Source of the DNA: Tannerellaceae bacterium
Lineage (GTDB): Bacteria > Bacteroidota > Bacteroidia > Bacteroidales > Tannerellaceae
Length of the DNA stretch: 64,000 nt
Direction: 5' to 3'
Assembly: GCA_031280435.1 (NCBI GenBank)
Contig: JAITGS010000046.1
Location: 1 to 64,000, forward strand
The notes beneath the pieces were generated by a model. It was not told the origin of the DNA, ran no database searches, and was given only the letters and a program-made list of their open reading frames with translations. A program made the position numbers and the translations under genes. Positions 17,601-27,022 of the stretch are shown here, one piece after another. Position 1 is the stretch's first letter; each line of letters starts with the position of its first letter.

Positions 17601-18566
17601 CTAATGGCTGAAGCGGGAATTGAAAAAGGCCGTTACCCGCTCGAAAAGGTTCTGCGAGCTGCTCTGCCCGGCAATATTATCGGGAGCAAAGACTTTGAGG
17701 GCTTTGGGCACAACAGAGATGTTGATTTCGGCGTCGGCCATGACAGGATCGCCGTCGAGGTGCATCACTCCCCGGCTCTGGCGGACAATGGAGAGCTGCG
17801 TGGTTTGAAACGTCCGTATTTTACTGTTTTTCTCTATGTTCTTCGTGAAAAGCTGGAAGGCAAGGGAGGGAACTTCGAGCGGGGTGAAGGGAGCGAGTAT
17901 GGTGACGTCGATTTTGCCGTCGGCAACGTCGGCATTAGGAGCTATGTATGCATTATTGCCGTATTGTGAGGCATTGGCGCAGGCAACCAAGAAGGCGGTT
18001 TCCTTCACAGCCCGGCGCCCGATGCGGAGCTCGTATACTTCGGGCTTATAGTAAAGATATTCGGTGATGGTTCGGCGAACGTAGGTGAGTGAGCCCCTGT
18101 GCTTCTCGGCAGCGAATTTCTGGCTGACGGTAGCGTCGAAGCCTAAGCCGCAAGTGGTGAAGAATATGTGTTCGTTGGCGCGGCATCCGTCTATTGTGGA
18201 CACATGGCCTTTCATTATCAGCTCTAAAGCCCTGTGCGTGTCCATGGGGATGTGCAACTCGCGAGCCAGGCCGTTGCCGGAGCCTCTGGGAATGATGCCC
18301 AAAACAACATCGGAATGTACCATGGATGTGGCCACCTCGTTCACCGTTCCGTCTCCTCCCACGGCAATGATAATGCCTGCTCCGCTCTCGATAGCCCTAC
18401 GGGTTATCTGTCGGGCATGGCCTGCATACTCGCTAAAGGCTATACTGCATTCGCAACCTGCCGATGCGCACATCTTTTCGATCATTCCCGGGATTTTGCG
18501 CTTCGAGCCTATGCCGGAGATAGGATTTATGATGGCCCAAACGTTATTTAAAGGATGCTGTGTCAT
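17601..18566 (-). CDS. Diacylglycerol kinase family lipid kinase (DagK/YegS type)
   Basis: Cytoplasmic or membrane-associated lipid kinase of 321 residues that phosphorylates diacylglycerol or a related lipid with ATP. The nucleotide-binding signature is present in IIAVGGDGTVNEVA, followed by IPRGSGNGLARELHIP, both hallmarks of the DAGK catalytic domain. The C-terminal half has the beta-sandwich lipid-binding domain with HLDGDPV near residue 275. Length and start (MTQHPLNNVWAIINP) fit the family. It stands alone, facing the CRISPR locus across array R3. Confidence 0.92.
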   Translation of the reverse strand: MTQHPLNNVWAIINPISGIGSKRKIPGMIEKMCASAGCECSIAFSEYAGHARQITRRAIESGAGIIIAVGGDGTVNEVATSMVHSDVVLGIIPRGSGNGLARELHIPMDTHRALELIMKGHVSTIDGCRANEHIFFTTCGLGFDATVSQKFAAEKHRGSLTYVRRTITEYLYYKPEVYELRIGRRAVKETAFLVACANASQYGNNAYIAPNADVADGKIDVTILAPFTPLEVPSLAFQLFTKNIEKNSKIRTFQTTQLSIVRQSRGVMHLDGDPVMADAEINISVVPKALKVFAPDNIAGQSSSQNLFERVTAFFNSRFSH

Positions 18567-18933
18567 ATCTCAATCTATTTATCTTGTTCAACATAGGGGG
18601 CAAAGGTATGCGATTCCTCAGAGCTTTATGCAGGCCGCCCCCCCGAAAGAGAGAAAGGGGATGCTTCACAGCAGCCCCTTTCGAAATACAAACTAACACT
18701 TATGAAAACCTAACTTTTACTTTGCAGTGCAAAAGTAGATCATTTTTTGAATCATCGTGTTGTCAATTTTCATGAATCAATTGTCGATTCTAATAATTTT
18801 AAGGATGACACATGATTTTTTTTGTTTGGCCAAGATTGTCCTACTGTAATCTCCCTTGTTTGCTTTGAATCTTTTTGTAACTTTGCGGCCCGATAAACAA
18901 TCATTTAAACACTAAATTCTTAATTTTTCGTAC
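18567..18933. other. Intergenic region between the lipid kinase gene and asnB
   Basis: No supported gene. It holds a C-run followed by a GAAAGAGAGAAAGGGG patch near 18640-18660, AT-rich sequence, and the asnB promoter described at 18855-18885. Confidence 0.6.
18855..18885 (+). promoter_or_regulatory. Probable asnB promoter
   Basis: CTTG at 18855-18858, a 19-bp spacer, then TAACTTTG at 18878-18885, an exact match to TAnnTTTG. The predicted start of transcription lies about 40 nt before the asnB ATG. Confidence 0.6.
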
Positions 18934-20598
18934 ATGTGTGGTATAACAGCAATCTTTAATATACGCGAGGATAGCAGCGAGCTCCGCAGGCAAGCCTGGG
19001 AAATGAGCAAGCGTATTCGTCACCGGGGGCCCGACTGGAGCGGAATATACACGGGCACACGAGCTATACTCGTGCACGAACGTCTTTCCATAGTCGATCC
19101 GGCTTCGGGCAAACAGCCTCTGACAACTCGCGACGGCAAGTTGATACTGACCGTTAACGGCGAAATCTACAATCACCGTGAGATTCGCGAGGAACTCAAA
19201 AACGAATACGATTTCATGACCGGCTCCGATTGCGAAGTAATCCTGGCCCTCTATCGCAAGAAAGGAGCCAAGTGCATAGAGGAGCTTAGCGGCATCTTTG
19301 CCTTCGCGCTGTACGATGAAGAGCAGGACCGCTTCCTGATAGCTCGCGACCCTATCGGGGTTATACCTTTATATATAGGAAAGGACAGCGCCGGGCACAC
19401 GCTCGTATCATCCGAGCTAAAGGGCCTGGAAGGCTTCGCCTCCGAATACGAACCATTCCCGCCCGGACACTACTATGACAGCAAGGAAGGAAAGCTGATG
19501 CGATGGTACTCGCGCGACTGGATGGAATACGAAGCCGTGAAGGAGAACCCTACCGACATAGGCGAGCTGCGCAAATCCCTTGAAGAAGCCGTAAGGCGGC
19601 AGCTGATGAGCGACGTGCCCTACGGCGTGCTGCTCTCCGGCGGGCTCGACTCGTCTATCACCTCGGCCGTAGCCAAGCAATTTGCCGGCAAGCGAATAGA
19701 AAGCGACGGCAAGGCCGATGCATGGTGGCCACAGCTCCACTCCTTCGCCGTAGGCCTCAAAGAATCGCCCGACCTGAAAGCCGCCCGGCGTGCGGCGGAA
19801 TACATAGGCACCGTGCACCACGAAATCCACTACACCATACAGGAAGGCATAGACGCCATTCGCGACGTTATCTACTTCATAGAAACCTACGATGTGACCA
19901 CCGTGAGAGCCTCAACCCCAATGTACCTCATGGCCCGCGTCATCCGCAGCATGGGCATCAAGATGGTGCTTAGCGGCGAAGGAGCCGACGAGGTTTTCGG
20001 CGGCTATCTCTATTTCCACAAGGCTCCCGACGCCCAGGCCTTCCACGAAGAGACGGTACGCAAAATCAGCAAGCTGCACCTGTACGACTGCCTGAGGGCC
20101 AACAAGAGCCTGGCGGCATGGGGCATAGAAGGGCGCGTTCCCTTCCTCGACAAAGAGTTCCTCGACGCAGCCATGCGCCTTAATCCGCAAGACAAAATGG
20201 CTCCGGGCAAGGTGATAGAGAAGAAAGTGCTGCGCGAAGCTTTTGCCCACATGCTCCCCGACGATATTGCCTGGCGGCAGAAGGAACAGTTCTCCGACGG
20301 CGTAGGATACAGCTGGATAGATACGCTGAAGGAAGTGGCATCCCGACAGGTGAGCGACGCCCAGATGGCCGCCGCCTCCGAGCGCTTCCCCATCCATACG
20401 CCGCAAAACAAGGAGGAGTATTATTACAGAAGCATCTTTGAAGAACATTTTCCGAGCGAGAGCGCTGCGCGATGCGTCCCCTCCGTTCCGAGCGTGGCAT
20501 GCTCCACGGCCGAAGCTCTGGCATGGGATAAATCCTTTGCCAAGATGAACGATCCGAGCGGCCGGGCGATCAGGGATGTTCACAACGACAGTTATTAA
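18934..20598 (+). CDS. asnB: Asparagine synthase B, glutamine-hydrolysing
   Basis: Converts aspartate, glutamine and ATP into asparagine, glutamate, AMP and PPi. The N-terminal class II glutaminase domain begins with Cys2 (MCGITAIF), the nucleophile after Met removal, with RHRGPD and NGEIYNH following. The ATP-pyrophosphatase loop SGGLDSS lies at 235-241 and the synthase domain extends to GEGADEVFGGY and RVPFLDK. The length of 554 residues matches AsnB enzymes. It stands upstream of gltB-gltD, so three amidotransferase-related nitrogen genes are adjacent. Confidence 0.97.
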   Translation: MCGITAIFNIREDSSELRRQAWEMSKRIRHRGPDWSGIYTGTRAILVHERLSIVDPASGKQPLTTRDGKLILTVNGEIYNHREIREELKNEYDFMTGSDCEVILALYRKKGAKCIEELSGIFAFALYDEEQDRFLIARDPIGVIPLYIGKDSAGHTLVSSELKGLEGFASEYEPFPPGHYYDSKEGKLMRWYSRDWMEYEAVKENPTDIGELRKSLEEAVRRQLMSDVPYGVLLSGGLDSSITSAVAKQFAGKRIESDGKADAWWPQLHSFAVGLKESPDLKAARRAAEYIGTVHHEIHYTIQEGIDAIRDVIYFIETYDVTTVRASTPMYLMARVIRSMGIKMVLSGEGADEVFGGYLYFHKAPDAQAFHEETVRKISKLHLYDCLRANKSLAAWGIEGRVPFLDKEFLDAAMRLNPQDKMAPGKVIEKKVLREAFAHMLPDDIAWRQKEQFSDGVGYSWIDTLKEVASRQVSDAQMAAASERFPIHTPQNKEEYYYRSIFEEHFPSESAARCVPSVPSVACSTAEALAWDKSFAKMNDPSGRAIRDVHNDSY

Positions 20599-20617
20599 TG
20601 AGGGTGTTCAAAAAGAA

Positions 20618-20726
20618 ATTCAGCCCGCAAAACAGGTCATGAGGCTGATGTGCGGGGCGAGGCGTTGTGCGTAGAGACGCGATGCATCGCGTCTCTACAT
20701 TTTGGACACGACCTGTTTGGGGCGGG
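20618..20726. repeat. Composite palindromic element with a perfect 28-bp inverted repeat
   Basis: The core at 20671-20698 is a perfect palindrome (GTAGAGACGCGATG and its reverse complement), a core I recall as scattered through many bacterial genomes. It is framed by inverted flanks: CAGCCCGCAAAACAGGTC at 20621-20638 and, on the other strand, CCCGCCCCAAACAGGTC at 20710-20726. The same flank occurs beside a different palindrome at 61349-61370, which suggests one mobile family with exchangeable cores. Confidence 0.75.
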
Positions 20727-20783
20727 AGAACGCCTGCGGCAAGGCCCTCCGTGATGAGTTCATAACAGACGGAAAATCGTTTT

Positions 20784-21056
20784 TGGAGCCCCTCCTTTTC
20801 CGTCGAGGAGCCTCCAAAAAAAAAATTTGGGGCCTCCTCGACGGAAAAGGAGCCTCCGAAAAAAAATTTGGAGCCTCCTCGACGGAAAAGGAGCCTCCAA
20901 AAAAAAATTTTGGAGCCTCCTCGAAGGAAAAGGAGCCTCCAAAAAAAAAATTGGAGCCTCCTCGAAGGAAAAGGAGCCTCCAAAAAAAAAATTTGGAGCC
21001 TCCTCGACGAAAAAAAACCGCCAAAAAAAATTTTTGGAGCCTCCTCGACGGAAAAG
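20784..21056. repeat. Tandem array R4, 41-42-bp unit, six copies
   Basis: CCTCCTCG begins at 20833, 20874, 20916, 20957, 20999 and 21040, a period of 41 or 42 bp. Each unit is GGAGCCTCCTCGACGGAAAA, GGAGCCTCC and a run of eight to ten A. Length changes in the A-run account for the 1-bp variation. Ahead of the first unit, CCTTTTCCGTCGAGGAGCC is the unit in opposite orientation. It lies between asnB and gltB on the same strand, ending about 45 bp before gltB. Confidence 0.92.
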
Positions 21057-21100
21057 AAACAAAGGGATTTTAACAATATAATATATAAGAAGGCTATTAT

Positions 21101-24100
21101 ATGACTACGCAATCACTATACAGAGCTGAGCACGAACACGACTCCTGCGGCGTTGGGCTCCTCGTAAACATTTACGGCAACAAGTCGCACGACATCGTAG
21201 AGAAGGGACTGCAAGTGCTGGAGAACATGCTGCATCGCGGAGCCGAGAGCGCCGACAATCAAACGGGCGACGGCGCCGGCATCATGACGCAGATTCCCCA
21301 CGAGTTTATACTCCTGCAAGGCATACCCGTACCCGAAAAAGGCCGGTACGGCACCGGGCTGATGTTCCTCCCCAAGGATGAAGCCGAGGCGGCCGTCTGC
21401 ATGGGATACCTCGAAGAAGCCCTGAGCCGCGAAGGCCTCAAGCTTCTTGCCCTGCGGGATATTCCGGTCAACAGCAATATACTCGGAGAAATATCCCGCG
21501 AAAACGAACCCGCCATACGGCAACTCTTCGTCACCAGCGACGATACCGACCAGGAAATCCTGGAGCGCAAGCTCTACATGCTGCGCAAGAAGCTCGAAAA
21601 GCGTACGCAGGCATCGGAGCTCAGGTTCAAGAAAGATTTCTACATAGTGAGCCTATCCACACGCCGGATAATCTACAAGGGCATGCTGAGCTCGGTGCAA
21701 CTGCGCAACTACTTCCCCGACCTCACCAACCCGTATTATACCAGCGGCATGGCATTGGTTCACTCGCGCTTCAGCACCAACACCTTCCCCACCTGGTCGC
21801 TCGCCCAGCCCTTTCGCCTGCTTGGGCATAACGGCGAGATCAACACCATACGCGGCAATCGCTTTTGGATGGAGGCGCGGGAGAGCGTGCTGCGCTCGCC
21901 GCTCCTGGACGATTCGGCCGACCTCTTTCCCATAATACAGCCGGGAATGAGCGACAGCGCCTCGCTCGACAATGTTCTGGAGTATATGCTGATGGCCGGG
22001 ATGAGCCTTCCGCATGCCATGTCCATGCTTATTCCCGAAAGCTGGAACGCGAAGAACCCCATATCGCCGGAGCTTAAAGCTTTCTACGAATATCACAGCA
22101 TACTGATGGAGGCATGGGACGGGCCCGCCACCCTGCTCTTCTCCGACGGAAGATATGCAGGCGGAATGTTGGACCGCAACGGCCTCCGGCCCGCCCGATG
22201 GCTCATCACGCACAACGATACGGTAGTGATTGCATCCGAAGCCGGCGTACTGCCTTTCGACGCTTCGGAGATAAAGGAGAAAGGACGCTTGCAGCCCGGC
22301 AAGCTTTTGATGGTCGACACGCTCAAAGGCAAAATATATAGAGACAACGAGCTGAAGGAAAACCTGGCCTCCGATTATCCTTACAGGGAATGGCTGGCCA
22401 AGAACCGAGTTATACTCTCCGACATATTTTCGGGCCGAACCGTGAGGCACGATATAGACCGTCTGGCCGAGCTTCGCAAAACATTCGGATACTCGGCCGA
22501 AGACATCAGCAGGATCATCATGCCTATGGCCGTGGAAGGCAAAGAGCCCACCGGATCGATGGGCAACGATGCTCCGCTTGCCGTTTTGTCGCCAAGGCCC
22601 CAGCAACTGTTCAGCTATTTCAGGCAGCTGTTTGCACAGGTCACGAACCCGCCTATCGATCCCATACGCGAGGAGCTTGTGATGTCGCTATACCTATATA
22701 TAGGTTGCCAGGAAGCCAACATGTTTGAGCCTGCGCCCGAACAGTGCAAGATGGTCAGGCTGCAGAATCCGGTTCTGACCAATGAGGAGCTCGACATCCT
22801 GACGCACCTCGACTACAAGGGCTTCCGCACCCTGACCTTGCCCATGCTCTTCCCCGTAGCTGAGGGCCGGGACGGACTTGAGCAGGCTTTGGAGAATCTG
22901 TGCAGCGAAGCCGAAAAGGCTGTCGACAAAGGATACAACTACATCATCCTAAGCGATCGAGGCGTAAACGCCAAGATGGCGCCCGTGCCTTCGCTGCTCG
23001 CACTATCGGCCATTCATCATCATCTGATAGAGAAGCGCAAGAGGATGCAAACGGCCATAGTGGTAGAAACCGCAGGGCCATGCGAGGTGATGCACTTCGC
23101 TCTGCTCTTCGGATTCGGAGCCAGCGCCGTCAACCCGTATATGGCCTACGCCATACTCGACGACTTAGTGAAACGCCGCGAGATGCAGCTCGACTATCAT
23201 ACGGCGGAGAAGAACTACATCAAGGCCGTAAGCAAAGGGATGCTGAAAATACTGTCCAAGATGGGCATCTCCACGCTCGGAAGTTATCGCGGCGCACAGA
23301 TATTCGAGGCAGTCGGTATAGGCGACGAGGTTCTCGGCCGCTATTTCCGCGGCATGTCGTCGACGATAGGAGGCATAGGCATAGACGACATTGCATCCGA
23401 CGCCATATCCCTGCACGGCGAAGGTTTCGGCAGCGAGCCTCCCAGGCTTGAGCATAACGGCATCTACACCTACCGTCGCGACGGCGAGCATCATGCCTGG
23501 AATCCGGAAACCATAGCCAAGCTGCAAATAGCAACGCGGCTGGGCGACTATGCCCGCTTCAAGGAATTTTCCTCCATAGCCGACAACAAAGACTATCCCA
23601 TCTTCCTCCGCGACTTCCTAACATGGAAGCGCAACCCCATAGACATATCCGAGGTGGAGCCCGTCGAGAGCATCACCCGCAGGTTCGTAACCGGAGCCAT
23701 GTCGTTCGGCTCCATCAGCCGCGAGGCGCACGAGGCCATGGCGATAGCCCTCAATACTCTCAACGGCAAAAGCAACACGGGCGAGGGCGGCGAAGATCCG
23801 GCTCGCTTCAAGATAGGCGACGACGGCCTCAACCGCCGCAGCGCCATCAAGCAGATAGCCTCCGGACGCTTCGGCGTAACCACCGAATACTTAGTCAATG
23901 CCGACGAGATACAGATCAAAATAGCCCAGGGCGCAAAGCCCGGCGAGGGCGGACAGCTTCCGGGTTTCAAAGTCGACAAAATCATAGCCGCCACGCGGCA
24001 CTCCATCCCCGGCATCACGCTCATCTCTCCTCCTCCGCATCACGACATTTATTCCATAGAAGATTTGGCTCAGTTGATATTCGACCTAAAGAACGTTAAC

Positions 24101-25588
24101 CCTGCGGCGCGCATAAGCGTGAAGCTCGTGTCGGAGAGCGGCGTCGGAACAATTGCAGCCGGAGTGGCCAAGGCCAAGGCCGACACCATAGTCATCAGCG
24201 GAGCCGACGGCGGCACAGGCGCCAGCCCGGTGAGCTCCATCAAGCATGCGGGCCTCGTTTGGGAACTCGGACTGGCCGAAACGCAGCAGGTTCTGGTGAT
24301 GAACAACCTGCGCGGATTCGTCAAGCTGCAAACCGACGGACAGCTCAAAACCGGCAAGGATATTATCATCGCCGCCCTGCTTGGAGCCGAGGAATACGGC
24401 TTCGCCACCGGCGCCCTCATCGTCTTGGGATGCGTAATGATGCGCAAATGCCACCTGAACACATGCCCCGTTGGGATTGCAACGCAAAATCCGGAGCTGA
24501 GGCAGCGCTTCACAGGCAAGCACGACTACCTGATAAACTTCTTCCGCTTCCTTGCCGAAGAAGTACGCGAGCATTTGGCCGACATGGGATTCCGCAGCAT
24601 GGACGAGATAGTGGGGCGCACCGATTTGCTTGCCGTTCGCACGGACGTGGCCATGCATCCCAAAGCTTCTAAAGTGGACTTCTCCCGCCTGCTCTATTTT
24701 GCGCAAACCGATAATGCTTTGCTTTGCGTGCGTGATCAGGAGCACAGGATAGCCCAGGTGCCCGACCGACAGCTCATCCTCAAGTGTAGCCAGGCCATAG
24801 AGCGCGGCTTGCCGGTTGAGGTCAGCATAGCCATCTCCAATACCGATCGCACCGTGGGCGCAATGCTCTCGGGCGAAGTGGCCAGGCGGTACGGCAACAG
24901 CGGACTGCCCGCCGATACCATTCGCATACGGGCCAAAGGATCGGCCGGCCAAAGCTTCGGAGCCTTCCTTGCCGCAGGTATATCGCTAAGCCTTGAAGGC
25001 GAAGCTAACGACTATCTGGGCAAAGGACTGTCCGGAGGCCGCATAACAGTATCGCCGCCGGCCGGCAGCGGATTCGCCCCGGAAGACAACATCATTGTAG
25101 GGAACACGCTGCTCTACGGAGCCACTTCGGGCGAAGTGTATATCAACGGACGTGCAGGCGAGCGCTTCTGCGTGCGTAACAGCGGAGCCATTGCCGTGGT
25201 CGAAGGCGTTGGCGATCACTGCTGCGAGTACATGACCGGAGGCCGAACCGTGGTGCTGGGCACAACGGGCAAGAACTTTGCCGCCGGCATGAGCGGAGGA
25301 ATTGCATACGTCCTGAACGTAGACGAGAAGTTCGACTACTTCTGCAACATGGAGATGGTGGAGCTGTCGCTCGTTGAAGATCATGCAGACCGCGCCGAGC
25401 TGCATCAGCTGATCTCTGCACATGCACGGTATACCGGCAGCCCGCTGGCCGAACGAATCCTCCAGGACTGGGACGGCTACGTTGAAAGGTTCATCAAGGT
25501 CACTCCTTTCGAATACAAGAAAATCCTCCAGGAACAGAAGATGGATGCCATCAACAAGAAGATAGCTCAAATTGAGCACGACTATTAA
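21101..25588 (+). CDS. gltB: Glutamate synthase large subunit
   Basis: Large subunit of NADPH-type GOGAT, which makes two glutamates from glutamine and 2-oxoglutarate. A 15-residue propeptide precedes the nucleophile Cys16 (CGVGLLVN) of the glutaminase domain. The central and FMN-binding synthase domains follow, with the 3Fe-4S ligands in CVMMRKCHLNTC (C-x5-C-x4-C) and GADGGTGASP. The C-terminal GXGXG beta-helix (GGRTVVLG, GMSGGIAYV) completes a full-length protein of 1495 residues. gltD follows after 27 bp. Confidence 0.97.
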   Translation: MTTQSLYRAEHEHDSCGVGLLVNIYGNKSHDIVEKGLQVLENMLHRGAESADNQTGDGAGIMTQIPHEFILLQGIPVPEKGRYGTGLMFLPKDEAEAAVCMGYLEEALSREGLKLLALRDIPVNSNILGEISRENEPAIRQLFVTSDDTDQEILERKLYMLRKKLEKRTQASELRFKKDFYIVSLSTRRIIYKGMLSSVQLRNYFPDLTNPYYTSGMALVHSRFSTNTFPTWSLAQPFRLLGHNGEINTIRGNRFWMEARESVLRSPLLDDSADLFPIIQPGMSDSASLDNVLEYMLMAGMSLPHAMSMLIPESWNAKNPISPELKAFYEYHSILMEAWDGPATLLFSDGRYAGGMLDRNGLRPARWLITHNDTVVIASEAGVLPFDASEIKEKGRLQPGKLLMVDTLKGKIYRDNELKENLASDYPYREWLAKNRVILSDIFSGRTVRHDIDRLAELRKTFGYSAEDISRIIMPMAVEGKEPTGSMGNDAPLAVLSPRPQQLFSYFRQLFAQVTNPPIDPIREELVMSLYLYIGCQEANMFEPAPEQCKMVRLQNPVLTNEELDILTHLDYKGFRTLTLPMLFPVAEGRDGLEQALENLCSEAEKAVDKGYNYIILSDRGVNAKMAPVPSLLALSAIHHHLIEKRKRMQTAIVVETAGPCEVMHFALLFGFGASAVNPYMAYAILDDLVKRREMQLDYHTAEKNYIKAVSKGMLKILSKMGISTLGSYRGAQIFEAVGIGDEVLGRYFRGMSSTIGGIGIDDIASDAISLHGEGFGSEPPRLEHNGIYTYRRDGEHHAWNPETIAKLQIATRLGDYARFKEFSSIADNKDYPIFLRDFLTWKRNPIDISEVEPVESITRRFVTGAMSFGSISREAHEAMAIALNTLNGKSNTGEGGEDPARFKIGDDGLNRRSAIKQIASGRFGVTTEYLVNADEIQIKIAQGAKPGEGGQLPGFKVDKIIAATRHSIPGITLISPPPHHDIYSIEDLAQLIFDLKNVNPAARISVKLVSESGVGTIAAGVAKAKADTIVISGADGGTGASPVSSIKHAGLVWELGLAETQQVLVMNNLRGFVKLQTDGQLKTGKDIIIAALLGAEEYGFATGALIVLGCVMMRKCHLNTCPVGIATQNPELRQRFTGKHDYLINFFRFLAEEVREHLADMGFRSMDEIVGRTDLLAVRTDVAMHPKASKVDFSRLLYFAQTDNALLCVRDQEHRIAQVPDRQLILKCSQAIERGLPVEVSIAISNTDRTVGAMLSGEVARRYGNSGLPADTIRIRAKGSAGQSFGAFLAAGISLSLEGEANDYLGKGLSGGRITVSPPAGSGFAPEDNIIVGNTLLYGATSGEVYINGRAGERFCVRNSGAIAVVEGVGDHCCEYMTGGRTVVLGTTGKNFAAGMSGGIAYVLNVDEKFDYFCNMEMVELSLVEDHADRAELHQLISAHARYTGSPLAERILQDWDGYVERFIKVTPFEYKKILQEQKMDAINKKIAQIEHDY

Positions 25589-25615
25589 TTCGCTTTCTTA
25601 TTAGATAAAACATAT

Positions 25616-27004
25616 ATGGGAAACCCAAAAGCATTCCTCACGATCAACAGAAAAGAAGCCGGCTATCGCCCCGTCATGGAGCGCATTGAAGATTTCGGCG
25701 AAGTGGAACAGACCCTCAATCGCGAAGACCGTATGTTGCAGGCCTCGCGCTGCATGGACTGCGGCGTGCCTTTCTGCCATTGGGCATGCACCATCGCAAA
25801 CCGTATGCCCGAATGGCAGGATGCGCTCTACAAAGGGAAGTGGCAAGAGGCCTACGAAATACTGTCGCAAACGAACAACTTCCCCGAGTTCACAGGCCGG
25901 GTGTGCCCCGCGCTATGCGAAAAAAGCTGCGTGCTCAACCTTCATAATACGGCCGTAACTATTCGCGAGAATGAAGCTGCCGTTGTTGAACAAGCTTTTC
26001 TCGAAGGATACATAAAGCCCAATCCGCCCAAGCGACGCACAGGCAAGCATGTGGCCGTCGTCGGTTCGGGGCCGGCCGGACTTGCGGCTGCCGATATGCT
26101 CAACCGCCGCGGACACTCGGTGACGGTGCTTGAGAGAGACGAGCTTCCGGGTGGACTGCTTCGCCTCGGCATACCGGACTTTAAGCTGAACAAAAAGATA
26201 ATCGACCGACGCATCTCCTTGCTCAGCGCCGAAGGAATAGTTTTCAGGAATAACACCGAAGCCGGCCGCGACATGTCGACAGACGAGCTCCTCGAAGCCT
26301 TCGACGCCGTTTGCATCTGCACCGGGTCGGGACAGCCGCGCGACCTCAATGTTGAGGGTCGCAAGCTGAAGGGCGTACATTTCGCCCTCGAACTCCTCAG
26401 GCAGCAAAACCGCATAGTGCGCGGAGAAACAATACCCGACGACGAGAAAATCCGGCTGGCCGACAAGAACGTTGTCGTCATAGGCGGAGGAGATACGGGT
26501 TCGGACTGCGTCGGCACATCGGCTCGCCGTAAGGCTGCCTCCGTCACGCAGATCGAAATCCTGCAAAAGCCGCCGGCCGAATATAATCCCGACACCCCCT
26601 GGCCGCTCTATCCTAACGTGCTCAAGACGTCGAGCTCGCACAAGGAGGGATGCACCCGCCGCTGGTCTATCGCCACTCAGCGTTTCGTAGGAGAAGGCGG
26701 ACAGCTCACGGGCGTGGAGGTCAAAGACCTGCTGACGGGCGAAACGGAAACGATCAAGGCCGACCTGGTGTTCCTTTCCATGGGCTTTGTGCATCCTGTT
26801 CACGAAGGCCTGCTGGACGACCTGGGCCTGGCATACGACGGCCGGGGCAACGTGGCGACAGGCTCATCGCCTTCGGTAACGTCGGTCGACAAAGTGTTCG
26901 TTGCAGGCGACGCCACGCTCGGAGCAAGCCTTGTGGTCAGGGCCATAGAGTCGGGCCGCCGGGCTGCGGAAGCTATCCACAGCTATCTTGCGGGAACAGT
27001 ATAA
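25616..27004 (+). CDS. gltD: Glutamate synthase small subunit
   Basis: Small, FAD- and NADPH-binding subunit that passes electrons to GltB. The N-terminal cysteines CMDCGVPFCHWAC and CPALCEKSC bind the two 4Fe-4S clusters. The FAD Rossmann motif is VAVVGSGPAGLAAAD and the NADPH motif VVVIGGGDTGSDCVG. A late GDATLGASLVVRAIESGR is the usual FAD contact. The length of 462 residues is standard. It is co-directional with gltB and with the polymerase subunit gene 18 bp downstream. Confidence 0.97.
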   Translation: MGNPKAFLTINRKEAGYRPVMERIEDFGEVEQTLNREDRMLQASRCMDCGVPFCHWACTIANRMPEWQDALYKGKWQEAYEILSQTNNFPEFTGRVCPALCEKSCVLNLHNTAVTIRENEAAVVEQAFLEGYIKPNPPKRRTGKHVAVVGSGPAGLAAADMLNRRGHSVTVLERDELPGGLLRLGIPDFKLNKKIIDRRISLLSAEGIVFRNNTEAGRDMSTDELLEAFDAVCICTGSGQPRDLNVEGRKLKGVHFALELLRQQNRIVRGETIPDDEKIRLADKNVVVIGGGDTGSDCVGTSARRKAASVTQIEILQKPPAEYNPDTPWPLYPNVLKTSSSHKEGCTRRWSIATQRFVGEGGQLTGVEVKDLLTGETETIKADLVFLSMGFVHPVHEGLLDDLGLAYDGRGNVATGSSPSVTSVDKVFVAGDATLGASLVVRAIESGRRAAEAIHSYLAGTV

Positions 27005-27022
27005 TCGAATAACTTTCGGCAA

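Noticed and set aside
20671..20698. The 28-bp perfect palindrome as a regulator-binding operator or terminator
   Set aside because: I recall the same core being scattered through many unrelated bacteria, and here it sits inside a larger inverted element, so a dispersed repeat is the better explanation.
20570..21112. Open frames of 80-180 residues rich in Phe or Lys across array R4
   Set aside because: All are low-complexity readings of the 41-42-bp units in several frames on both strands.
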